Shown here: in pieces, positions 1 through 7,180 of the stretch | How positions within the stretch are numbered: position 1 is the first letter of the stretch | How the letters are laid out: each line of letters opens with the position of its first letter | From: Ketobacter sp964016105 | GTDB taxonomy: Bacteria > Pseudomonadota > Gammaproteobacteria > Pseudomonadales > Ketobacteraceae | Direction: 5' to 3' | NCBI GenBank assembly: GCA_964016105.1 | Contig: CAXHEX010000001.1 | Coordinates: forward strand, 124,001 to 188,000 | Length of the DNA: 64,000 bases | Notes under the pieces: model-generated | Told to the model about the DNA's origin: nothing | The model's input: only the letters and a program-made list of their open reading frames with translations | The model's database searches: none | Position numbers and translations under genes: made by a program

Positions 1-656
1 GATTATCCCTCGGAGATTATTTAGCGGAATTAAAACGGGCCGGGTTAGCCACTCTGCCAGGAACGGCGGCGGAGATTTTAGACGATGAAGTTAGACAGAT
101 TATTTGCCCCGACAAGCTTAATACAGAGCGTTGGTTGCAGGTTATTCGTAGTGCCCATGATCAAGGCTTAGGGACTACAGCTACCATTATGTTTGGCCAT
201 GTGGAAAGCCCTGTTCATTGGGCACGACATCTCTTGCACATACGGCGATTGCAACAGGAAACTGGCGGATTCACGGAGTTTGTCCCCCTGCCTTATGTGC
301 ACATGGAGGCCCCACTCTGGAGAAAAGGCCTAAGCCGTTCAGGCCCCACATTTCGGGAAGCCGTACTTATGCATGCCGTGGCACGCTTGGTTCTGAATCC
401 GCTTATTAAAAATATTCAAACTTCTTGGGTTAAGATGGGGGCCGATGGTGCTGCTTTTTGTCTGCAAGCTGGGGCCAATGATTTAGGTGGCACACTCATG
501 AATGAATCCATTACCCGAGCGGCTGGCGGTGTCAATGGTCAACAATTTAATAGCGACAACATGCGGCAACTTGCCAGTAGAATTAATCGCCCCTGCCAAC
601 AACGCACGACCCTTTATGGCACCTGTGAACCACTTCAACAACTCCATTCTAATTAA
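1..656 (+). CDS. cofH: FO synthase subunit 2 (CofH), 3' part
   Basis: The open frame enters from the left edge (codons in phase with base 3) and stops at 654-656, so only the C-terminal ~217 residues are seen. CofH is the radical-SAM half of FO synthase. It joins a tyrosine-derived group to the pyrimidine in making 7,8-didemethyl-8-hydroxy-5-deazariboflavin, the chromophore of coenzyme F420. The fragment reads LPGTAAEILDDEVR, then CPDKLNTERW, GHVESPVHWARHL, a FVPLPYVH segment and GGTLMNESITRAAGG near the end, all typical of the CofH C-terminal domain. The radical-SAM cysteines lie outside the window. It converges on the aldehyde dehydrogenase gene with an 8-bp tail overlap. An F420-type reductase two genes away fits an F420 locus. 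Confidence 0.9.
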   Translation, partial: LSLGDYLAELKRAGLATLPGTAAEILDDEVRQIICPDKLNTERWLQVIRSAHDQGLGTTATIMFGHVESPVHWARHLLHIRRLQQETGGFTEFVPLPYVHMEAPLWRKGLSRSGPTFREAVLMHAVARLVLNPLIKNIQTSWVKMGADGAAFCLQAGANDLGGTLMNESITRAAGGVNGQQFNSDNMRQLASRINRPCQQRTTLYGTCEPLQQLHSN

Positions 657-2043
657 ACTTAGATAATAACCAATGTATGAATTTGTAGGGTGGATAGCGC
701 AAACTCATATCGCCCCAAGTTGGCCTAATCACATAGCTTTTCAAATGTGAAAATGTGGTAAATGATGCATAACCTTGATAGGCCCCCATTCCGCTCTCAC
801 CCACACCCCCAAAAGGAAGATCTCTAGGCAGCCCATGCATTCCAATATCGTTAATACAAACACCACCGCTGCTTGTTTTTTCTAGAATGGTTTGATGTAC
901 AGATTTATTTTTGGAGAAGAGATAGAGCGCCAATGGTTTTGGTCGGTCGTTAATAATTGGAATCAGATCATCGAGAATTTGGTAGGTAAGCATGGGTAAA
1001 ATCGGGCCAAATATTTCCTCTTGCATAACGGGATCGTGCCACTGTACGTTAGCCATCAAGGTAGGTGCCACGTAGCGCTGCTCCGCATCCACTTCCCCGC
1101 CCATCACTACCTTATCTTGATCAATCAACGCCGCAACTCGCTTAGTATGCTGGGAATTTATCATTCGGCCAAAGTCTGGACTCGATTTGGCATCTCCAGC
1201 GAAAAATAACTGAATCGCTTTTCTATAAGAGTCGATAAATTCCGCTTTCACATCTTGGTGCACCACAGCGTAATCGGCCGCAGCACAGGTTTGACCCGCA
1301 TTCATCACTTTACTGTGGGCAATACGCCGGGCTGATACTTCAATATCCGCGGTTTCATCCACAATTGCAGGGCACTTGCCGCCCAATTCCAATGTCACAG
1401 GAGTTAGATTTTTTGCCGCCGCCTGCATTACTAAACGCCCAACCGCCGGACTTCCAGTGAGAAAAATATAATCCCAATGATAAGCGAGTAAATCGTTCGC
1501 AGTATCCACACCACCTTCAATTACCGCCACATAGGCAGGATCAAACGTGGTTGCAATCAGTTCAGAAAGAACTTTGGATGAATGGGGAGCCAACTCAGAA
1601 GGCTTTATCACCGCACAATTTCCCGCACCTATTACACCTACCAAAGGCCCCAGCGCCGACATAAGTGGGTAATTCCAGGGTGCAAAAATCAAGGTTCGTC
1701 CATAAGGATCAAAGCGGGTATAGGCCTTGGAGGGGAAAGCCATAACGGAAGAGGCATGGCGCTTAGGCTTTGCCCATTTATCCAAATTCTTTAAAAAGAA
1801 TTTGATTTCATCCTGAGCCAACATAACTTCCGGCATTGCTTCGATTAAAGGCCTGTTAAGGTCTTTTGCTAACGCCTCCATTAAATCGGGTTTGTACTTA
1901 GTTAGGCCCGCATCCAGATGCTTTAATTGTTGTTTTCTAAATGAAACAGATTTTGTATGGCCCTGCCGAAAGAATTCCCCTTGAGATTTGTAAACAAACT
2001 CAATATCGGAATTCAAAGCAGGTATCTGTTCATGACTGGTCAT
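649..2043 (-). CDS. NAD(P)-dependent aldehyde dehydrogenase, ALDH3-like (coniferyl/fatty aldehyde type)
   Basis: The 464-residue protein has the full ALDH fold. The Rossmann part contains FAPWNYPL and an FLTGSPAVGR cofactor loop. The catalytic Glu is in LELGGK (about residue 219) and the nucleophile Cys in NAGQTCAAADY (about residue 253). EEIFGP and the C-terminal LPFGGVGESGMG stretch are present. A short N-terminus and the C-terminal FIHWLLSKF tail match the ALDH3 / coniferyl-aldehyde branch, which oxidises aromatic or long-chain aldehydes to acids. I chose ATG at 2043, preceded by GGGG at about -10; a GTG four codons upstream is possible. It lies 24 bp after the F420-type reductase on the same strand, so they are probably co-transcribed. 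The substrate cannot be told. Confidence 0.88.
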   Translation of the reverse strand: MTSHEQIPALNSDIEFVYKSQGEFFRQGHTKSVSFRKQQLKHLDAGLTKYKPDLMEALAKDLNRPLIEAMPEVMLAQDEIKFFLKNLDKWAKPKRHASSVMAFPSKAYTRFDPYGRTLIFAPWNYPLMSALGPLVGVIGAGNCAVIKPSELAPHSSKVLSELIATTFDPAYVAVIEGGVDTANDLLAYHWDYIFLTGSPAVGRLVMQAAAKNLTPVTLELGGKCPAIVDETADIEVSARRIAHSKVMNAGQTCAAADYAVVHQDVKAEFIDSYRKAIQLFFAGDAKSSPDFGRMINSQHTKRVAALIDQDKVVMGGEVDAEQRYVAPTLMANVQWHDPVMQEEIFGPILPMLTYQILDDLIPIINDRPKPLALYLFSKNKSVHQTILEKTSSGGVCINDIGMHGLPRDLPFGGVGESGMGAYQGYASFTTFSHLKSYVIRPTWGDMSLRYPPYKFIHWLLSKFN

Positions 2044-2067
2044 AACGATCCCCACTGAAGTCGTTGA

Positions 2068-2520
2068 CTAGGCCTCAATGGGTTCAAGTATGACCACTGG
2101 AATTTTACGGGTAGTTCTCTGGGCGTATTGTTCGTAATTTGGCCATTGATCACTCATTATTTTCCAGCGAGAGTCCCTTTCAGACTCCGTTGCCGTGCGC
2201 GCCTTAACTTTTAGTTTTTTGTCTTTCACCTGAATTTGAGCTTCAGGGCAGGCTTGGAGATTCAGATACCAGGCAGGGTGACTGGGAGCGCCTCCTTTTG
2301 ATGCGATTACCAGATATTCATTGCCATTGCATGCATAGATCAAAGGCGTTGTTCGCCACTGGCCTGATTTATTCCCCAGTGTGGTTAACAGCAAAGTGGT
2401 AACACCATTCCATATGTGGCCTATTTCGCCATCCGTTTCCTGGTATTTTTTTACGTGCTCTTTTCCCAACAAAGTGAGATCTGGCTTTACAAAAGCACCA
2501 TCAACCTCGTTCACACTCAT
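2068..2520 (-). CDS. Nitroreductase/deazaflavin-dependent oxidoreductase (Ddn-like, split beta-barrel)
   Basis: The 150-residue protein resembles the F420-dependent deazaflavin nitroreductase (Ddn/FDOR-A) family. Signature stretches are LLLTTLGNKSGQWRTTPLIY, then EYLVIASKGGAPSHPAWYLNL, and a C-terminal IPVVILEP strand. Family members use reduced F420 to reduce quinones or nitro compounds and are best known from actinobacteria. Here the gene sits beside cofH, which supports F420 rather than FMN as the cofactor; this is inference from context. It is the first gene of a likely two-gene operon with the aldehyde dehydrogenase. The start ATG at 2520 follows an AGGAGCT ribosome-binding site. Confidence 0.85.
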   Translation of the reverse strand: MSVNEVDGAFVKPDLTLLGKEHVKKYQETDGEIGHIWNGVTTLLLTTLGNKSGQWRTTPLIYACNGNEYLVIASKGGAPSHPAWYLNLQACPEAQIQVKDKKLKVKARTATESERDSRWKIMSDQWPNYEQYAQRTTRKIPVVILEPIEA

Positions 2521-2759
2521 TTTCTAGAGCTCCTGTGTTTTGTCTCTTGAGAACTCAAATTAGCTATAAATTTATAAGCAGGGAGAGCCTTAATGGCTAC
2601 TATTAGTTGCGAATATATACCAACAGAAAGCGTGAAGTCAAAGGAGAAAATTATTGTGGCTGTTATTCCGCACTCGCTGACTATGCCCAAGGGCTAACGG
2701 GGCAACGGCGATATAAGAATCTAGATATTGAGCAACAAAAATCCTGCAACAAAGCCTAA

Positions 2760-2858
2760 AACGACCCACAAGTGGATCGTATATCCTTGCTTACCAGGCA
2801 CAGCAGAAAAGGGTTGGAGTTTGATCGGGTGTTCGTGGACAGTGGATTACAAATGTAA
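2760..2858 (+). pseudogene. Relic of a UvrD/Rep-type helicase (motif V region)
   Basis: In one + frame, between stop codons at 2757 and 2856, the translation contains RISLLTRHSRKGLEFDRVFV. This looks like the T-x-H-x-x-KGLEF-x-x-VF segment of superfamily-1 UvrD/PcrA-type helicases. Nothing else of the gene survives. The fragment runs into the 3' end of cysH on the opposite strand, which itself keeps an intact ECGLHL end. The rest of the 2521-2846 gap holds only a 34-codon ORF at 2593 with a fair ribosome-binding site (GGGAGAG), which I do not call. Confidence 0.4.
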
Positions 2859-3593
2859 CCCACATTCGGTTTTTTCTTTCCCTTGCCAGCGTCCGGCACG
2901 GCCTTCACCTTTCACGGTACAATGGGTACATCCGATTGAGGAATAGCCATGGGCTACAAGAGGATGAAAGGGGAGATCATGATCACTGATGTAAGAATCT
3001 CGAGCTTCTTTGCTCACATCAATCATTGGGTTGAACTTAATAATACCCCTACGCTCTTCAAACACCTCAAGCCCTGCTCGGTGTTCAGTCTGCCACCCCA
3101 TTAAGCTGGATACCCAAATATCATATTGATCCTTCACTTCTTCAAGTGGCTGGACCTTGTTGACGGAACAACATAGATCTGGGTCTTTATCCCATAATTG
3201 CTCATCCACGCTGTAAGCATGGTGATGCTTATCCGGCGCAATGTCCTCCACCTTCAGATTGAAACGCTCAATCAGGTAATTCTGGTAATCAATGGTCTCT
3301 TTGAAATGAAAACCAGTATTAATAAAATGAATGACCTGCTCAGGCCTGATGCTGGAAATAATATGGAGAAAATAGGCCGAAGTGGCGGCAAAAGAAGACG
3401 TCACCAGAATCTTCTCAGGGTTAAAATCCTGGTACAAACGCTTGATGCGAGATTCGAAGTCCAGGGGCCCATAAGCCTCGTTCAGTTCAGCGAGGGCTTC
3501 TTTGGTTAACCCCAGAGAATTGTCTGACGCACGCGTGATAACATCTGCCTGCTTGGTACTGTTTTCCGTTGGCTCACTCACGATACTACTCAT
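2847..3593 (-). CDS. cysH: Assimilatory adenylyl-sulfate reductase (Fe-S type CysH)
   Basis: The 248-residue protein is of the PAPS/APS reductase family (adenine-nucleotide alpha hydrolase fold), reducing activated sulfate to sulfite with thioredoxin or glutaredoxin. It has a CC pair at residues 141-142 and CTHC at 222-225. These are the four ligands of the 4Fe-4S cluster that marks APS-using enzymes and is absent from E. coli CysH. The catalytic cysteine is in the C-terminal ECGLHL motif (C244). Full family length. The ATG is at 3593. The gene stands alone: GAPDH, next upstream on the same strand, is 273 bp away across a repeat element. The neighbours give no other sulfate-assimilation gene. 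Confidence 0.92.
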   Translation of the reverse strand: MSSIVSEPTENSTKQADVITRASDNSLGLTKEALAELNEAYGPLDFESRIKRLYQDFNPEKILVTSSFAATSAYFLHIISSIRPEQVIHFINTGFHFKETIDYQNYLIERFNLKVEDIAPDKHHHAYSVDEQLWDKDPDLCCSVNKVQPLEEVKDQYDIWVSSLMGWQTEHRAGLEVFEERRGIIKFNPMIDVSKEARDSYISDHDLPFHPLVAHGYSSIGCTHCTVKGEGRAGRWQGKEKTECGLHL

Positions 3594-3673
3594 AGGACAA
3601 CCAGCCGTTGGTTTATGGGGTTAAAAGTTTAGGTTGAGCGCAATGTTAACGAAATCAAGATAAAAGTGAAGAA

Positions 3674-3814
3674 ACAGTTAGTTTGGTGCTTATTCCCTGC
3701 CATTATAAGCTTCAGAATTTTAACAGCCCAAACGACCTAAAAGCGCCATATGCTGTTAGTAATCAATAGGTTACCAAAAGCCACCATTGATTACTTTTCA
3801 GCCAAACTAACTGT
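3674..3814. repeat. 141-bp MITE-like element with 13-bp terminal inverted repeats
   Basis: The cysH-gap spacer holds a perfect 13-bp inverted repeat: ACAGTTAGTTTGG at 3674-3686 and its reverse complement at 3802-3814. Inside, GTAATCAAT at 3759-3767 pairs with ATTGATTAC at 3786-3794, extended by GGT/ACC across a one-base bulge. No protein is encoded in it. The layout (short, non-coding, exact terminal inverted repeats, internal hairpin) is that of a miniature inverted-repeat transposable element or a large cruciform. No clear target-site duplication flanks it, and no second copy was noticed in this window. Confidence 0.45.
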
Positions 3815-3866
3815 AAATTTGTTTACTATTCCGCTTAAATCAAGCGGCAGACAGAGCGTTTACGAC

Positions 3867-4880
3867 CTATAGGCTACCCATGTGAGACAAGGTTCTGATG
3901 AGCTGGCTAACATAACTCATCTCATTGTCGTACCAGGAAACTACCCGAACTTCGTATATTTGAGTACCACATTGCTGGGCCAGGGTCTGGGTTGAATCGA
4001 AAATAGAACCGTAGGTGGATCCGATAATATCAGAAGAAACCAATTCCTCATCGGTATAGCCAAATGACTCATCTGCGGCCGCTTTCATGGCTTCATTGAG
4101 CCCCTCCACCGATACTGTTTCAGTTTCATCCTTCAAAGTGGCATCCAATATGGTAATGGAGCCCGAAGCCACCGGTACACGCTGGGCGGAACCGATTAGC
4201 TTGCCATCCAGTTCTGGTATAACCAGGCCTATGGCTTTCGCCGCACCGGTGGAGTTGGGCACAATATTGATAGCTCCGGCTCTAGCTCGGCGAAAATCGC
4301 CCTTGCGGTGGGGCCCATCAATGATCATTTGATCACCCGTGTAGGCGTGTATTGTGGTCATAAACCCCGTTCGTAATTCGCGGTATTCATTCAACGCTTT
4401 TGCCATGGGTGCCAGGCAGTTGGTGGTACAAGATGCGCCGGAAACAATAAGGTCCGAGCTCTTAAGAGTGTTATGGTTAACCCCATAAACAATAGTGGGA
4501 AGATCGCTACCAGCGGGTGCAGAGATTAATACCCGCTTGGCACCGGCATCAATGTGAGCCTGACTTTTAGCCTTAGAGCAGAAAAAGCCTGTGCATTCCA
4601 ATACAATGTCCACACCGTAATCACCCCAAGGCAATTTAGAGGGGTCAGGATCTTTGAAAACGGGGATTTTCTTGCCATCAACGATCAGGGATTCTTCATC
4701 ACTGTCCACCGTATGCCCTGAAAAGGGGCCTTGAACACTGTCGTACTTCAAAAGCTGTGCAAGCATTTTTGGCTCAGTGAGATCGTTTATCGCCACCACA
4801 TCGAAACGATCGTCTCCAAAGATTTTTCGAAACGTGAGCTTCCCGATTCGTCCAAAACCATTAATGGCAACCTTAAGCAT
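3867..4880 (-). CDS. gap: Glyceraldehyde-3-phosphate dehydrogenase
   Basis: The 337-residue protein interconverts glyceraldehyde-3-phosphate and 1,3-bisphosphoglycerate in glycolysis/gluconeogenesis. It begins with the NAD-binding MLKVAINGFGRIG and has the active-site SGASCTTNC with nucleophile C151. RAGAINIVPNSTGAAKA and a C-terminal VSWYDNEMSY complete the family signature. I set the start at ATG 4880, which has a strong GGAGG 6 bases upstream; the open frame runs nine codons further with no ribosome-binding site. Length matches type I GAPDH. It is divergent from the tas-like gene and appears to be a single-gene unit. Confidence 0.95.
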   Translation of the reverse strand: MLKVAINGFGRIGKLTFRKIFGDDRFDVVAINDLTEPKMLAQLLKYDSVQGPFSGHTVDSDEESLIVDGKKIPVFKDPDPSKLPWGDYGVDIVLECTGFFCSKAKSQAHIDAGAKRVLISAPAGSDLPTIVYGVNHNTLKSSDLIVSGASCTTNCLAPMAKALNEYRELRTGFMTTIHAYTGDQMIIDGPHRKGDFRRARAGAINIVPNSTGAAKAIGLVIPELDGKLIGSAQRVPVASGSITILDATLKDETETVSVEGLNEAMKAAADESFGYTDEELVSSDIIGSTYGSIFDSTQTLAQQCGTQIYEVRVVSWYDNEMSYVSQLIRTLSHMGSL

Positions 4881-5066
4881 GTTTTTTCCTCCAGTTTCAA
4901 TAATCACCTTTGACAGTATAGAAGCCAGATGATTACCGGTACATGACTTGGATTAAGTAGACCCATAACTCGGTTTGGAACCCTGCGAAAGCAAAAGAAA
5001 TCCTGTACTATTGCTCAAACAATCCACAACAGAACGTCGCCAACTTTTCGCAAAAAGGGCTAAATT

Positions 5067-6116
5067 ATGAAATTTTCACCACTGGGTAACAGCGGCTTAG
5101 AAGTTTCCAGAGTTTGCCTGGGAACCATGACCTGGGGCTCACAAAATACGCAGCAAGACGCGGACCAACAAATCGAATATGCCTTGAGTAGAGAAATTAA
5201 TTTTATCGATACGGCAGAAATGTATGCGGTGCCCCCCACCGCAGAGACCTACGGTAAAACCGAGACTTTCATTGGCAACTGGCTAGCACGCAACCCTGGT
5301 AGACGATCAGATTTTATTCTGGCCAGCAAAATTGCGCCGGGGCTACCCTGGATTCGCAACGGTGCCCCGCTTTCCAAAGAGGCCGTGCTTGAAGCGGTGG
5401 ATAAATCACTGCAAAGACTACAAACTGATTATATCGACCTGTATCAACTGCATTGGCCCAACCGTAAAAGCCCGCACTTTGGCAAGCATTTTCCCAATCG
5501 CTACAACTTTACGGATGCCAGCTCAGAGCAGGAAACCGCGGGCGTGCTTGACATACTTGAAGGTCTTAATGAATGCGTAAAGGCCGGGAAAATACGTCAC
5601 TGCGGCCTATCCGATGACACCACATGGGGCATTGCCACTTATTTGAAGTTGAGCAAAGAACATGACCTACCCAGAATGGTATCTATTCAAAATGAATTCA
5701 GCCTGCTTCATTTCAAAGACTGGCCCTATCTGATTGAACACTGCGTGATGGAAAATGTGGCCTACTTGCCGTGGTCGCCTTTGGCCGGTGGTATGCTCAG
5801 CGGAAAGTACCTGAATGGCGCTCGGCCAGCCGGTAGCCGCTGGACCATCACCCAACGGAATGGTCTATTCCGAGACACCCCCATAGCCACAGCCGCCATT
5901 GAAGCCTATGTGGCAGTGGCGAAAAAGCACAATATTACACCTTCGCAATTGGCGTTACTGTGGTGCGATCGAGTCGATGGCGTAACATCCACCATTATTG
6001 GCGCCACCAGTTTGGATCAACTTAAAGAAGACATTGACGCTTTTGATTTAGACTACACGGACGAAATGAAACAGGACATTCTGCAAGTCATTAAACAATA
6101 CCCTGTACCATTCTAA
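5067..6116 (+). CDS. tas: NADP(H)-dependent aldo-keto reductase, Tas-like
   Basis: The 349-residue protein is a TIM-barrel aldo-keto reductase closest in plan to E. coli Tas. Shared stretches are SGLEVSRVCLGTMTWG at the N-terminus, then NFIDTAEMYAVPP with the catalytic Asp and Tyr, and RLQTDYIDLYQLHWP with the catalytic His. The C-terminal GATSLDQLKEDI segment fits cofactor binding. It probably reduces small aldehydes or ketones; the physiological substrate of this family is unknown. It is followed after 47 bp by a yedI-like gene on the same strand, so the two may be co-transcribed up to the terminator at 7131. Confidence 0.9.
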   Translation: MKFSPLGNSGLEVSRVCLGTMTWGSQNTQQDADQQIEYALSREINFIDTAEMYAVPPTAETYGKTETFIGNWLARNPGRRSDFILASKIAPGLPWIRNGAPLSKEAVLEAVDKSLQRLQTDYIDLYQLHWPNRKSPHFGKHFPNRYNFTDASSEQETAGVLDILEGLNECVKAGKIRHCGLSDDTTWGIATYLKLSKEHDLPRMVSIQNEFSLLHFKDWPYLIEHCVMENVAYLPWSPLAGGMLSGKYLNGARPAGSRWTITQRNGLFRDTPIATAAIEAYVAVAKKHNITPSQLALLWCDRVDGVTSTIIGATSLDQLKEDIDAFDLDYTDEMKQDILQVIKQYPVPF

Positions 6117-6163
6117 TTCAACACAACATATCCATTGGATTTTAGTAGAAGGAAACCAACCTA

Positions 6164-7081
6164 ATGGCCGCAGGCTCTTTACTTTCACTTTTTGACGACA
6201 TTGCCACTTTATTAGACGACATTTCAGTTATGTCGAAAGTGGCAACTCAAAAAACGGCGGGGCTAATAGGAGATGATCTAGCGGTAAACGCAGAGCAAGT
6301 CACTGGCGTCAAAGCATCCCGAGAAATCCCGGTGGTGATGGCCGTGGCCAAAGGATCACTGCTCAACAAAGTGATCATTGTGCCACTCATTCTAGGGCTA
6401 AACTTTTTTCTGCCTTGGTTAATAACCCCTCTTTTGATAATCGGTGGTTTATTTCTCTGCTACGAAGGGGCGGAAAAAGTCTGGCATAAATTATTTCACC
6501 CAAAAAGCAAAAACCACTCTCAAGCCAAAGCACTTATCGAAAACAATAACGCTGATCTAAAAGCGCTGGAAAAAGATAAAATCAAGGGCGCCATCCGTAC
6601 GGATTTTATTTTGAGTTTGGAGATTGTTGTTATTGCTCTTAGTACAATGGGTGATTATCCATTTTTAAAGCAAGCTATCGCACTGAGCTTTGTTGCCATT
6701 TTAGTGACCGTGTTCATTTACGGATTAGTGGCTGGAATAGTAAAAATCGATGACCTTGGGCTTCACCTAAGTAAAGGAAAAGCGTTTGCTAAAGGCGTTG
6801 GCAATTTTTTACTTTGGTTTGCCCCAGTCATTATGAAGTTACTCACCATTGTAGGTACCATAGCCATGTTTTTAGTGGGCGGGGGAATATTGACCCATAG
6901 CGCCCATAACATTATCGATTTTCACCATCTATTTGATGCTATTAAAACCGGAGTAGGGGCTTTAGACTCTGCTACTCCTATGCTTGTGGACGGTCTACTT
7001 GGGCTGGTGGTTGGCGCAATCCTCGTTGGCATTCATATGGTGTTTTCACCCATTTTCTCTAAAAACAAGCCGGCAACGTAG
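6164..7081 (+). CDS. yedI: DUF808/YedI-family inner-membrane protein
   Basis: This 305-residue integral membrane protein belongs to the DUF808 (YedI) family. The N-terminus SLFDDIATLLDDISVMSKVA and the following KTAGLIGDDLAVNAEQVTG are near-identical to the family signature. Hydrophobic helices lie at about residues 68-100, 145-165, 170-190, 215-240 and 275-295. No enzymatic motif is visible and the role is unknown. It ends 50 bp before a strong rho-independent terminator. Confidence 0.9.
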   Translation: MAAGSLLSLFDDIATLLDDISVMSKVATQKTAGLIGDDLAVNAEQVTGVKASREIPVVMAVAKGSLLNKVIIVPLILGLNFFLPWLITPLLIIGGLFLCYEGAEKVWHKLFHPKSKNHSQAKALIENNNADLKALEKDKIKGAIRTDFILSLEIVVIALSTMGDYPFLKQAIALSFVAILVTVFIYGLVAGIVKIDDLGLHLSKGKAFAKGVGNFLLWFAPVIMKLLTIVGTIAMFLVGGGILTHSAHNIIDFHHLFDAIKTGVGALDSATPMLVDGLLGLVVGAILVGIHMVFSPIFSKNKPAT

Positions 7082-7130
7082 CTCGCTCAAACCCAATTAA
7101 ACTCTATCAACTACTTGTTGAACGGTTTCC

Positions 7131-7170
7131 GCCAGCCACCGGGCCATGTCCTGGTGGCTGGCTTTGTTTT
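7131..7170 (+). terminator. Rho-independent terminator after yedI
   Basis: A perfect 10-bp GC-rich stem (GCCAGCCACC at 7131-7140 with GGTGGCTGGC at 7153-7162) is followed by TTTGTTTT. The T tract is only on the + side, so it ends the tas-yedI unit. It lies 11 bp from the stop of the convergent TonB-receptor gene. Confidence 0.92.
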
Positions 7171-7180
7171 AACACCATCA

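Noticed and set aside
2593..2697. 34-codon ORF with a fair ribosome-binding site
   Set aside because: No family, no signal peptide and no neighbour context. Could be chance.
3867..3900. Terminator from the MITE-like repeat for the gap gene
   Set aside because: The hairpin at 3759-3794 lies 70 bp past the stop, with no T tract on the minus strand.
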